Source: Chara braunii (lineage: Eukaryota > Streptophyta > Charophyceae > Charales > Characeae). Taken from it: a stretch of 45,107 nt of DNA. The notes beneath the pieces are model-generated. The model was not told where the DNA came from and made no database searches. It worked only from the letters and a program-made list of their open reading frames with translations. Positions 13,870 through 22,810 of this stretch are shown here, piece after piece (within the stretch, counting starts at the first letter, position 1; each line of letters begins with the position of its first letter). Both the position numbers and the translations under genes were made by a program. Location of the stretch: contig BFEA01000178.1 of assembly GCA_003427395.1 (NCBI GenBank), forward strand, positions 2,224,199 to 2,269,305. The letters run 5' to 3'.

Positions 13870-13965
13870 CAATAATAAATAAAAGTTAAAAAAATATTAT
13901 ATTAAAAAAATAATTCTTTATATTTTAAAATTATCATTCGAAATTATGAATAATAAGAAATTCTG
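13870..13965. mobile_element. Truncated, diverged MITE end
   Basis: The segment GCAATAATAAATAAAAGTT...TTATATTTTAAAATTATCATTCG follows the left ~90 bp of the foldback MITE consensus (AATGAAAGTTGAAAAA...TTCATATTTATAAATTATCATTCC). The remainder is missing. Confidence 0.5.
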
Positions 13966-14275
13966 ACTAGGTGATCTCGTAGTTCTTAGTCTGTAGAGAT
14001 GCGTGCATGGGTAAAATAATATTGTATTGATTTTTCTGCAGCAGAATATCCGCTTGTGTGTGAGAGATAGTTAGTCAAGGATTGATAAGGAATCTTTGAA
14101 TACTCAACAACACAGAAGTTAAATTTAATGAACTTACTTCTCTGGACTACCCCTTGTCCCACAGGGAATTGAGTGAAGTTTTCTCTATGCTAGAGAAGAT
14201 TTCACCTGTACCGCCTCTTGGTTTATACCTCTGAGTATTGACTTTAATATTGAGAAACAGAGTACGCCATGCTAA

Positions 14276-14360
14276 AGTTTGTGCCGCTGGAATTTGGACT
14301 ATTTAAGCAAAGCTAAAATAGTCCAAAGCTAAAATAGTCCAAATTCCAGCGACACAAACT
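14276..14360. repeat. Fold-back duplication at the edge of the rps8 fragment
   Basis: The left arm, 14276-14304, is the reverse complement of 14332-14360 at about 28 of 30 positions. The right arm is part of the plastid rps8-like reading frame. Between them GCTAAAATAGTCCAA is also duplicated directly, starting at 14312 and 14328 (offset 16 bp). The result is a hairpin with a ~30-bp stem and ~27-nt loop. It looks like a local inverted duplication made during integration or repair of organelle DNA. Confidence 0.85.
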
Positions 14361-14504
14361 GCTAGAAGTATTGCGAAAATTCTTCTCGATGAAGGATTTA
14401 TAGAAAATTTTCGTGAAGTTGTTATTTCTGATAAGAATTATTCTTTATTAACTTTAACATTAAAATATCAAGGACGAGCACGTGAACCATATATAACTAC
14501 TTGA
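14325..14504 (+). pseudogene. rps8: Plastid-type ribosomal protein uS8 (rps8) fragment, probable nuclear plastid insertion
   Basis: An open frame of 59 codons has no start of its own and ends in TGA. It contains [13 protein letters not shown] and, later, [16 protein letters not shown]. These match the N-terminal to middle part of bacterial/plastid uS8, the small-subunit protein that binds 16S rRNA helix 21; complete proteins are about 130 residues. The N-terminal ~25 residues and the C-terminal half, including the usual LxRISKPGLR segment right after the break, are missing. The style (KYQGR..PYITT) is closer to algal and bacterial uS8 than to vascular-plant RPS8, from family memory. Codons are AT-rich. 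I infer a transferred plastid fragment that is not expressed as a functional protein. A mitochondrial or bacterial source is less likely but not excluded. Confidence 0.75.
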
Positions 14505-15109
14505 TTCTTTTTTGGCATAGAGATATAACCTGACCTAATTCAGTTTCAAAATTAGCTAATATTCTCAGCAAAGGAGCATTCAGAATGAAAAAAATCACCT
14601 GCCTTAGAGCCTTTCAGCAGCCCAACCCTACCTGCCTCACCCCTATACCCCGATGTCTAATCTCTACCAGGTCTCATGCCCCCAACTGCTGGGTTATAGA
14701 GTGGCACGACCCACCCAAGAAACCCCCCAACTACTAGGCCACAAGCCAAAGCGACCCCCCGGCTCCGGCCAGCATCAACTAGGCACTAACTTACCAAAAG
14801 ACACTAGAGTGCCTTCCACCGTCGAAAACTCCCCAGATCTCTCTACAAGGTCACATGCCCTCGTACAGCTTGAGTTACAGGGCAACGCAATCAAGCCCCA
14901 GCCCCGACCAACGTCTTTCTGGCCTTGTCTATTTGCAAACCACTGAGATTCAGGACTAAGGCAAATATCTGTCAAGCCACCATCTCCTTCTTTTCTTGAG
15001 AACTATGAAGGACTGGAAATTTTATACTTGATATGCTTTCAAGGTTCATCAATCTTGCTTGCATCTTCGACCATCATATCTCATTGTAGTAAGATTAGAA
15101 TGGAGAGGC
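14505..15109. other. Intergenic, C-rich segment
   Basis: The 97-codon open frame at 14653-14946 is proline- and glutamine-rich without a recognisable domain. I do not call it a gene. Confidence 0.5.
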
Positions 15110-15295
15110 AACACCCCTACATGCTCTGAAATGCGGACAATTAATCCCCTGATTCCTTGCGGGGCAGTCAATGCTGCAGAGCCCAATATGGCCCAGGTTT
15201 TTCTGAATCGTATTCTCAACATGGGAGGCTGGACAAGGTTTCCAGTAGGTGAAGTTCCCCACCAAGAGATTGGAGGCACCACTGGTCACTAGCGT
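15110..15295 (-). repeat. Dispersed ~300-bp repeat, minus-strand copy
   Basis: Read on the minus strand it shows CACCTACTGGAAACC, CCAGCCTCCCATGTTGAG, GCATTGACTGCCCCGCA and GGGGATTAATTGTCCGCAT in that order. The plus-strand copy at 16185-16515 shows the same order (CACCTGCCGGAAACTGG, CCAGCGTCCCATATACAG, CATAGACTGCCCTGCA, GGGATTAATTGCATATGC). The two lie in inverted orientation about 0.9 kb apart. No coding content. Confidence 0.6.
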
Positions 15296-15701
15296 TAGGG
15301 AGTCCTCTTACCAACCCTAACAATAATCCTCGATGGATGTTAAAAAAAAAAAAAAAAACGAAAACCGGGCGCAATCAAGGTTCACAAATTTGGCTCCAAA
15401 GTGACAGAAATTGTGAATATATTCAACCTAGCTTTAGGGGTGGGTGGGGATGTGTTGTATTCGAGGGATGCTTGAACTACATTTAAAACTAAAAACGTGA
15501 CTGTGTCGTAATTACACCCCTCCCCCCCCAAAAAAAGAAGGATTTTGGTGAGCAGTTGTGTGAGTGTAATTTGGTGCTGCCACCTCAAATGATAGATTCA
15601 CGCGTGACAAGAGCTCCCGAAAAAGTTTCGTCCTCCGGAAGCCTATTCATCTCCATGTTTACGATAGAGGTGTGCCACCATGTGATTGGGTTAGCCTTAC
15701 T

Positions 15702-15702
<1 letters not shown>

Positions 15703-15742
<40 letters not shown>
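15703..15742. repeat. Poly-T tract
   Basis: Forty consecutive T residues. This could be the poly-A tail of a minus-strand retroposon, but no body is clearly attached. Confidence 0.95.
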
Positions 15743-15745
<3 letters not shown>

Positions 15746-15989
15746 TCCATGGTGTTGTAGAGGTCAGTCACTGAGTGCACAGTGATCACCTGGAGCAGTT
15801 GTGTGACGCAAATCACTTTGGTAACCGGTCCTGCCCCTGGTTCAGTCACTGACCCAGACCATTCTTATTGTTGCAAAGTAGCACCATTCTGGCTTGCTGC
15901 GTTGCTGGTCTTTATGTAATCTTCTCTCCTCTTCCCCAGACCCTCTTTTTTTTTCCGCTAAGAAACTGCAGGAGGGCCAGTACTATTTG

Positions 15990-16100
15990 GGGTGATAAAA
16001 GCATCCCCTTGTGGTAGGCTGCTCGTTAGTGCAGGCTTCGTTCTGTAGGTGGGCATCGTCACCTGCTGGGACTTGGGTCCAACATCCCTTTACTAAGACA
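15990..16100 (+). repeat. Dispersed repeat, partial diverged copy
   Basis: It aligns with about 16185-16280: CCCCTTGTGGTAGGC..CACCTGCTGGGAC..GGGTCCAACATCCC against CCCCTGATGGTAGGC..CACCTGCCGGAAAC..GGGTCCAGCGTCCC, roughly 65% identical by eye. Confidence 0.5.
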
Positions 16101-16184
16101 TATTTTACAGCATGTAGTTCTACTGTACACTCGGGGAGCAGCATTGATCACCTGTGTACACGGAGATGGACTTTTTTCCGAGGC

Positions 16185-16515
16185 CTATGAACAACCCCTG
16201 ATGGTAGGCCTCTACGGATGGGTTCGATCCATCATTGATGAGGAGGCGGCACCTGCCGGAAACTGGGTCCAGCGTCCCATATACAGAGTTCCTGAAGTTA
16301 CATCTTTGTGGTCCTTCCCCAGAGTCAGAGTCTGATACGAACATGTGTTAATCTGCGCCATAGACTGCCCTGCACTACCGTTTTCCCGCACCCTGAAAAT
16401 AAACGTATACAAGCTATTTGCGGCCCGATATAGTCAAATTGAGGGTGCGTTGTGTTGGGGGGAAGAAGGTTGTCAAGGGATTAATTGCATATGCGGTTTT
16501 TTCTACGGTGGTACC
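16185..16515 (+). mobile_element. Dispersed repeat / possible SINE, plus-strand copy
   Basis: The head contains GGGTTCGATCC (16220-16230), which fits the tRNA B-box (GGTTCGANNCC) and is typical of tRNA-derived SINEs. The body then matches the minus-strand copy at 15110-15295. No convincing A-box or tail is visible, so the SINE assignment is tentative. Confidence 0.45.
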
Positions 16516-17175
16516 TCCTCTTTAGCCTGTCAGCTTCAGTGACACTAGCCACCTGCTTGTTCCTCAGAGCCTTTGCATGTGTGTTATTTCAAATGTTTCT
16601 ACAGGAAAACAGGATAGCTATGGTGGAGATTGGCTAGGATGGCATTATCTCTAAGATGTAATGTCCTAGTATAGGAAGGGCAACGAATTGTTCTAGGATT
16701 AGATGGTCATGATTGCTGATATAGCATAGTCCTCTAGAAATGTTTACATACTAATCACCGTCAACATTACCATCATCATTTTTAGTATCTTTATCTCACA
16801 TTTTTCATAGAATCATTAGAGGTAAATTATCATTATCATCATCATAATCATCATCATATGAGGGGCGTTGAGCCCGGTTCTCAGCATGTTTCATTCGGTC
16901 ACTCCGGGTAGACTGTGAAGACCCTGGCCTCAATCTTCTTATTGGTAATATCAGCCTTGGGCACTGGGCCCGATTAAAAAAAAAAAAAAAAAAAAGATTC
17001 CCCCTCCCTACATTCCATAGCCTTTATCAGGCTAGACCACTTGAATGGTCATCTGCTACAACCGAGTGGCCAATTGCTGTGGGTGACTGCCATATGTCTA
17101 GTATCCCACCTCTACAACAACCTTGACTTCAAAAAAAAAAAAAAAAAAGGGAAAAAAGGGGGGGTAACTTCAGTA
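16516..17175. other. Intergenic stretch with A-runs
   Basis: No gene recognised. It contains short imperfect ATC/CAT tracts near 16830-16860 and A-runs at about 16976-16995 and 17131-17148. Confidence 0.5.
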
Positions 17176-17344
17176 GAGTCACAAAAAACGAGTTATAATT
17201 GCATTATGGGGCAAGATACAGTTTACAATTGCACTTTGGGCACCCTACTTGGCCAGAGGGCTGGGTTGTACTACACATTGCCCGAACTGCATTACGAAAC
17301 TGTATCTTGGCCCATAGTGCAAGTATAACTCACTTTTGTGACTC
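17176..17344. mobile_element. 169-bp foldback (MITE-like) element
   Basis: The element starts GAGTCACAAAA and ends TTTTGTGACTC. About 49 bp at each end are reverse-complementary with a few mismatches (shared core CAAGATACAGTTT / AAACTGTATCTTG). Pairing continues inward past AATTGCACTTTGGGC / CCCGAACTGCATTACG. Nearly the whole element forms one hairpin, as in short MITEs. No target-site duplication is obvious. Confidence 0.8.
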
Positions 17345-18457
17345 CCGCGTAGTTTTCCCTTGTTCGTTTTTCAATGTCGTGAGCACCGGCACCGTTCCTC
17401 CCTTTCCCTTCGAGTGTGAGCGCAACTCTTGGTGTCTTCGCTCACAGCACCAAACCTCGGCCCTCTTTCATCGACGCTGCCTCCTCTTTCCATGCCTGCC
17501 GAGCTTGGCTCCCCAATGGGAACTAAACAACTTGTTGGCGGAACTACTTCCGCCGCGCGCTTTTCCAAACCTGGATTTCCACGGGCTGGTGGTCAGGTTT
17601 CAGTGTGTTCGAACATTCGAACATTGGTGAAGGGAAGTTCAACGGAAGGCCTCAGGGCGAACATTCCAGACCCCGACCAGCGAAATCGAGTTCACACCTG
17701 TCCTGGGGGGGGTGGACGGGGGGGGGAGACGAAAAAAAGCGCACCCAGAACCAAAAAGCTCCTGGCCCAGCCGGGAAGCAAGTCTGGCGCTCAGAAAAGT
17801 TGATTAGTGGGTCCCCCTCCCGGAGGATTCTCCATCCTCTTCCAGGGTGCACTCACACAGGTACTATATTACTCATTGATGGACATAATTGTGGTCATCT
17901 TCATCCAGGTCTTGCAGTGGATATGATTCGATACATATGAGATAGAACTAGTGTGAACATGCCCACAGAGAAGTTGGGTCTTACCCCTCACGAGGCCCCA
18001 CCTACAATCATTCTCCCTCAGCCGTTCGACTCAGCGGAATGACCCCTCTTTATCAAAACACTCGCATGTCTGCACCACCAGTTGTATGTCTGCACCCCTC
18101 TTTATCAGCAGTGACATGCCTGCACGGCTCACCCCCAAGGCATTTGATGGGATTTTTTTTTTTTTTTTGAGGTCTACCTTTCTTTTCTTCTTTCTTTTGC
18201 CCCGGAAAGACGACGACGGAGAAAGCTTCAGGGCACAAAACAAAACAATAAAGCAGCTTCCCTACCGAACCTGGCCTCCTCGACGGTCAGATACACGCCA
18301 CCGAGAACTGCATACCTCCGTGAGCTGTCTGTCTCAGGACGATCCAAAACATGAAGATGAAAAGGACGAATGTCAATGTCATTTTGGCACGGATTTCTCC
18401 GCGGACCCATAATTTGAAACCCGGTTTACTCAACCCAAATGTGAGGACCCTTTCCCG
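17345..18457. other. GC-rich intergenic region upstream of U2
   Basis: Open frames here (up to 124 codons) run through C- or G-rich low-complexity sequence and match no family. Near 18046-18120 CCCCTCTTTATCA occurs twice and TGTCTGCAC or close variants three times, a small degenerate tandem repeat. A T-run lies at 18152-18168. Confidence 0.5.
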
Positions 18458-18465
18458 TATATAAA
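18458..18465 (+). promoter_or_regulatory. TATA element of the U2 snRNA gene
   Basis: TATATAAA begins 31 bp before the U2 5' end, the position expected for the TATA box of plant snRNA genes. Plant U2 genes also need an upstream sequence element (consensus RTCCCACATCG) about four helical turns further upstream. I see no clear match there; GACCCATAAT at 18404-18413 is only a weak resemblance. Confidence 0.65.
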
Positions 18466-18488
18466 CCGGTCCATGCAAAGTTTGAAGC

Positions 18489-18685
18489 ATACCTTTCTCG
18501 GCCTTTTGGCTAAGATCAAGTGTAGTATCTGTTCTGATCAGTTTAATATCTGATCTGTGATCCATCGGGCCACTACGATATTAAATCAATTTTTTCGGGC
18601 CACGGAGGGGTCAAAAGAGTAAGCTTGCTTGCTCGACCTTTCCAGCGTTGCCTCTGTGTTGCACTGCGGCAGAGTGCGGCGCAGC
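18489..18685 (+). ncRNA. U2: U2 spliceosomal snRNA
   Basis: The 5' end ATACCTTTCTCGGCCTTTTG and the following segment through the branch-site recognition motif GTAGTA (within AAGTGTAGTATCTG) match the nearly invariant start of eukaryotic U2. U2 pairs with the intron branch point in the spliceosome and with U6 through its 5' end. Stem IIa is present. It has G at 18536 and C at 18555 where plants and animals usually have a U-A pair, so pairing is kept by a double change. Stem IIb has one A-C mismatch. The Sm site AATTTTTTCG is at 18588-18597. A stem III-like hairpin follows (GAGTAAGC..GCTTGCTC). Stem IV at about 18645-18682 closes on the TGTTGCACTGCGG loop bound by U2B''. The length of ~197 nt fits plant U2. 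A TATA box at the right distance suggests a live gene. The exact 3' end is estimated. Confidence 0.93.
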
Positions 18686-19190
18686 CCTCCCCAATAGGGG
18701 AAGAAAAGCCAAACTGAGAAGGACAAAATGCCGAAGGCAGGACAACAGTCCAAAGGCAGGGCAATGTTCTAAAGGCAAAGGCAGCAGAATAGTCGGGCGG
18801 TCCTTTTCTACTGTAGGTTACTGAAGCTTGAGCAATTATGTCAGCTGAGAAAGTAATTGTTGGATCTCGGCTACGGGTAGCCATTTGCCAATTGGGCAGA
18901 GAATGAATGTTGCGCTGCAACCTGGCCAGATGCACCCTCCACATTTTAGTCTGTTTCACAGTTCGAGAGCGGTGTGGCGAGGCCCAATGTTTAACGCACC
19001 GCGAAATTACGATTTGCCGTCGATTGCACCTCTCTCTCGTGGCCGTGGATTGTCAGCGAAGTTTTTTTTTTTTTTTTTTCCCGGGAATATCAGCTATAAG
19101 TTTGTCCCACGCTCCTACCAGCCCATATTGCTGGGCGACAGTGCTGTGCTCGACGGTCCCACGGTGATGCGGCGGCGCTATACCGGTAGT
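18686..19190. other. Downstream of U2, no gene recognised
   Basis: A degenerate AAGGCAGGACAA-type repeat lies at about 18733-18785, with a T-run at 19062-19078. No convincing plant snRNA 3' box (CA-N3-10-AGTNNAA) was found directly after U2. Confidence 0.5.
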
Positions 19191-19194
19191 TGGT

Positions 19195-19375
19195 CCCGCC
19201 GATGGTCCTCTACAGTGTTGCCGTCCTCTGCCTGTCCCATAGTTGTTGCCTTTCCCACAGTGGTGCCTGTTCGACAGTGCTGCCTGTCCCACGGTCCCGC
19301 CTGCCCCACAATACTGCTGGTGCACACACTGGTGTGCCATTGTCCCGCAGTGCCGCCCGGCCCACAATGCTCTCA
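19195..19375. repeat. Degenerate ~15-20-bp minisatellite
   Basis: Variants of TGCCTGTCCCACAGT recur about every 15-30 bp (TGCCTGTCCCATAGT, TGCCTTTCCCACAGT, TGCCTGTTCGACAGT, TGCCTGTCCCACGGT). Long open frames on both strands here result from this repeat. Confidence 0.75.
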
Positions 19376-19412
19376 GCCCGCGGTGCGACGCGCATCCGTT
19401 CGGCGCGTGGCG

Positions 19413-19460
19413 ATGTCCGCGCTGTTGTCCGACAGCGTTGCGACGCAACAGCGCGGACAT
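19413..19460. repeat. Perfect 15-bp inverted repeat, GC-rich hairpin
   Basis: ATGTCCGCGCTGTTG at 19413-19427 is mirrored by CAACAGCGCGGACAT at 19446-19460 around an 18-nt loop. No poly-T or other signal marks it as a terminator. The function is unknown. Confidence 0.85.
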
Positions 19461-19619
19461 TCCGCAGCGGCGCGGAATACACCACCTGTTAGGAGGAAGA
19501 CAGGTCGGGATCCTGGGCGAGAAGTGAGTCGCTCGTTGCACGTTAAGTAAGGTTCCTTCATCCTAGCTTTCCTCTCAATGAAATCCTCCCCCCCCCCTTC
19601 CCCCACTCTTCTTCGCCTC

Positions 19620-19624
<5 letters not shown>

Positions 19625-19682
<58 letters not shown>
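19625..19682. repeat. (CT)n microsatellite
   Basis: About 28 CT dinucleotides. Confidence 0.97.
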
Positions 19683-19685
<3 letters not shown>

Positions 19686-19899
19686 CCCCCCCGATGTTGC
19701 CCCGCAGCCTCGATATGTGTGTATGTCTATGCTCTGTGCGTATGCGGTTGAGGCTGGAAACGACAGGCACAGCGTCACTGTTAAGCTTTATGTCAGTCTC
19801 TTAGGGAGTGCTTCATCAATTAAGACGATTATTGGATTATGCATTTCTGATTGGGACGGTATCGTTTAAGGCCGAGAAGGACGGAACGGGTGCAATCCC

Positions 19900-20130
19900 A
19901 AAATGGCAGCAATTCAGTACCCCTCCTTACCCCCCCCTCCTCCTCCCCCACCCTCACGAAACATCATCGCCTCTGAGCGATTTGCCCTCCGAGTTAAGGT
20001 CCGATCCTTCTCCTCCGACGAAAATGGCGCCAATTCATTACCCCTCCTTCCCCACCCTATCCCACCCCCACGAAACATCACAGCCTGTGAATTATTCGCC
20101 CTCCGAGTGAAGGTCCGCTCTTCCTCCTCC
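19900..20130. repeat. ~121-bp tandem duplication
   Basis: AAAATGGC..CAATTCA.TACCCCTCC recurs at 19900 and 20021. Each is followed by CGAAACATCA and then GCCCTCCGAGT.AAGGTCCG. Two moderately diverged units. Confidence 0.8.
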
Positions 20131-20308
20131 TCTTTCTCCTCCTCCACCTGCTGCTCATTTTCCATGCTTTCCCTACCTTTCGTCCTTATAGCGCTTTTTC
20201 TATATTTCTCCCTCTTTTTTTCTTTTCGGGATTTTCAGGAATTGCAATCTTTTCTTTTTTTTCCTTTTCACTTATTATACATTTCATGCCACTTCAAAGC
20301 TATTCGAA

Positions 20309-20605
20309 AAAAAAAAAAAAAAAAAAAGAAGAAAGAAAAAAAGGGGAAAAAAGAGAAAAAAAGAGAAAAAAAGAGGAAAAAAAGAGGGGAAAAAGAGGAA
20401 AAAAGGAAGAAAAAAAAAAATGCTATTCGAAAGAAATATTTTGTGAGGAGCGGAGCATGAGCATAAGGAAGACGAGGAGGACGAGGACGACGAGGAGGAG
20501 GCGGCGGCGGCGGAGGAGGAGGAGAAGGTAGACCAGGAGGAGGAGGAGGAGGAGAAGGTAGACCAGGAGGAGGAGGAGGAGGAGGAGGAGGAGGAGGAGG
20601 AAGGC
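20309..20605. repeat. Purine-only low-complexity tract
   Basis: A/G-only sequence (A-runs broken by G) spans 20309-20420. GAC/GGA/GGC-rich repeats follow at 20468-20605, including AGGTAGACCAGG twice at 30-bp spacing (20527 and 20557). The Lys-, Arg- and Pro-rich frames across it are compositional. Confidence 0.9.
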
Positions 20606-20606
20606 G

Positions 20607-20735
20607 AGGACTAAGAAAAAAGGAATGAGAAGGGTGATGAAATTGCAAAATAAAAAGAGACCCCTCGAGGAGGACTAAGAAAAAAGGAATGAGAAGGGTG
20701 ATGAAATTGCAAAATAAAAAGAGACTCCTTGTGTG
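20607..20735. repeat. 64-bp direct tandem duplication
   Basis: CTAAGAAAAAAGGAATGAGA starts at 20611 and again at 20675, and both copies continue nearly identically through AAATTGCAAAATAAAAAGAGA. The event is recent. Confidence 0.93.
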
Positions 20736-20895
20736 GCTGGATTGTACACCCATGTAAGTAAAAGGATGTAACTATTGGCGAACAGCTCGTGAGTTCAAAT
20801 CATGCTAAGTTGCTAACTATAGTAATGTTAGGGGCTACGGTCGAGTACCTCTGTTTAACAGCATTTAAAATAAAACGCAACATATCGTCGTCCTC

Positions 20896-21030
20896 CTCGT
20901 CCTTGTCCCACTTTTCCACGTCAGCATCATTATCCAACCCATCTCCACTCCTCCCTCTTCCCCTCGTCCTTGTCCCACTCTTCCACGTCAGCATCATTAT
21001 CCAACCCATCTCCACTCCTCCCTTTTCCCC
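20896..21030. repeat. 67-bp direct tandem duplication
   Basis: CTCGTCCTTGTCCCACT followed by CCACGTCAGCATCATTATCC occurs from 20896 and again from 20963, with one or two differences. Confidence 0.93.
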
Positions 21031-21049
21031 TTGTCCTTCACCCCCTACC

Positions 21050-21050
21050 G

Positions 21051-21091
<41 letters not shown>

Positions 21092-21111
21092 TTTAATCAT
21101 GACCATCATCG

Positions 21112-21154
<43 letters not shown>

Positions 21155-21435
21155 GACCATCATCATGACCATGTTCATCATCATCATCATCGTCATCATC
21201 ATCAGCATCATCAGCATCATCAGCATCATCAGCATCATCAGCATCATCAGCATCCATCATCATCCTCAGAAGCAGCAGTATAATCAATCATCGTCATCGT
21301 CATCATCTCCATCACCATCACCATCATCACCATCACCATCACCATCATCCCCATCCTCATTCCCATTCCCATCCCCATCCCCATCACCATCACCATCACC
21401 CCTACTGTCATCATCATTATCATCAGCAGCAGCAG
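21050..21435. repeat. (ATC)n / (AGCATCATC)n compound microsatellite
   Basis: Long ATC runs at 21050-21195 lead into about six 9-bp units (AGCATCATC) near 21201-21250, then mixed CATCAC/CATCCC repeats to about 21435. Poly-His, poly-Ile, poly-Met and poly-Asp frames are frame-dependent readings of the repeat. Confidence 0.95.
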
Positions 21436-22032
21436 CGTAATCAACGATCCTAGTCATAGCCGCACCATTGTCCTTCCTCTCTGACGTCTTCTTCTCCCTT
21501 CTCCTTGTGAGCCTCCTCTCCCTCCTTCCTCCATACCATAACCATTTCTAATCCCTTGACGCCTAGGAATTCTCGTACAGAAACCCCAAAATAAAGTCGA
21601 AAAATAATAAATGGTATGAGAACGAGTTTGGTCGAGCTTACCGGCACCTCTAATCAATCACATTGTGATGATTGTTTAATCCTTCTGCACCAGTTAATTA
21701 GACATGAAAGGTGTCAGTGTTCGTTAATTAGTATCAAATTAGTGGAGATTAATCAATCCAGAAGGGTGGTCCTTCCTTTTTGCGAGTGGGAAAGGAATTA
21801 GCACCCTTATCATGACTGTACCGGGCCGGAAAAATCGCATGGATACGTTTTTGCGAGAGAAAACTGAACCCATAGTTACAACAATTATCTCCATCCGTCC
21901 TTCGCCCTGCCAGAAATTCGAATTTCAGACAGGGTTCCAGCGTCTTGAACTTCACACAACGCACCCTCATCACAAGTGGTTATAGGGGACGCCCACCCAC
22001 TTTCAGCTCCTGACTAAGGGGTCCTAAACTGA
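21436..22032. other. Intergenic stretch
   Basis: No gene recognised. CATCATGACTGTACCGGGCCGG-like wording near 21808-21830 recurs loosely near 22130-22155, suggesting a worn repeat. Confidence 0.45.
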
Positions 22033-22122
22033 AATTAGGGTGCGGGGGTCACATTTTATGTTAATTAGGGTGTGGGGGTCAAATTTTATGGTAATTAGGG
22101 TGTGGGGGTCACATTTTATGTT
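22033..22122. repeat. 30-bp tandem repeat, three units
   Basis: AATTAGGGTG begins at 22033, 22063 and 22093, each followed by GGGGTCA.ATTTTATG. The units are nearly identical. Confidence 0.93.
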
Positions 22123-22810
22123 TTTCCCTCATCATGGATGTATCTGGCCGGAAACGGAGCTTGTATACAGCCACAAAGATAGTACGTTGTGTTCGGGGGG
22201 TAAAGACAGTGGCAAGTTACTAGAAACAGTAAATCAATCAACCGCCACCGCACGCGAGGAAATGAATTTGGCGCCAAAGTTGGAAGAAGTTCAGAAAAGA
22301 TGAAAAAAAGACATTTTCGTGGACGTAGAGAGATTGAGCGGAAAATTTGCGATAAGTTGAAAAAAAAGAAAAAAGAAAAAAAATCGATAACCAGCCGGGC
22401 TGCCCGGGTCACCCCATTTTCCCAGGCGGCCCGGCCGTGCAAGGACAAGGGAAGGTCCTAGAGGGAGGGGGGGGAGGAACCGAAAAAGAAAAAATGTTAT
22501 GAAGAAAAATAAACTGAACTGAACAACATTTGCCTCAGGGTGACATCGAAAATCTTTACCAAATTTAAAATAAAAAGTAAAATTAAAAAATAACTTTTAT
22601 TTTATTTAATTTTCGCCCGGCCGGGCAAGTGGTCCCGGGCCACTCTGGTAGCCTTAAGCTAAACTTAATAGTTAAATGTAGCAGTAAAATCCAACGGTCA
22701 AAATGAGTGAGAGATCAGTAATAAAACATTCTATAAAACTATAATGATACTAATTAACTAATTAATTAATTCATTAATTCATAAATTCATTCATTCATTA
22801 ATGAAGTAAT
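22123..22810. other. Intergenic, mixed composition
   Basis: No gene recognised. The GC-rich patches near 22394-22440 and 22614-22650 share GCCCGGCCG-like words and flank AT-rich DNA. ATTAATTCATTC-type short repeats run to the edge of the next element. Confidence 0.5.

Noticed and set aside
18885-19550. 221-codon plus-strand open frame downstream of U2
   Set aside because: It runs through a poly-T tract and a degenerate minisatellite, has competing long frames on both strands, and shows no domain.
19903-20753. Lys/Arg-rich plus-strand and Pro/Phe-rich minus-strand frames
   Set aside because: They reflect the purine-only tract and the 121-bp and 64-bp duplications; no domain is present.
20789-21440. 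Poly-His / poly-Ile / poly-Ser frame of about 160 codons
   Set aside because: It is a direct reading of the (ATC)n microsatellite; every frame is open.
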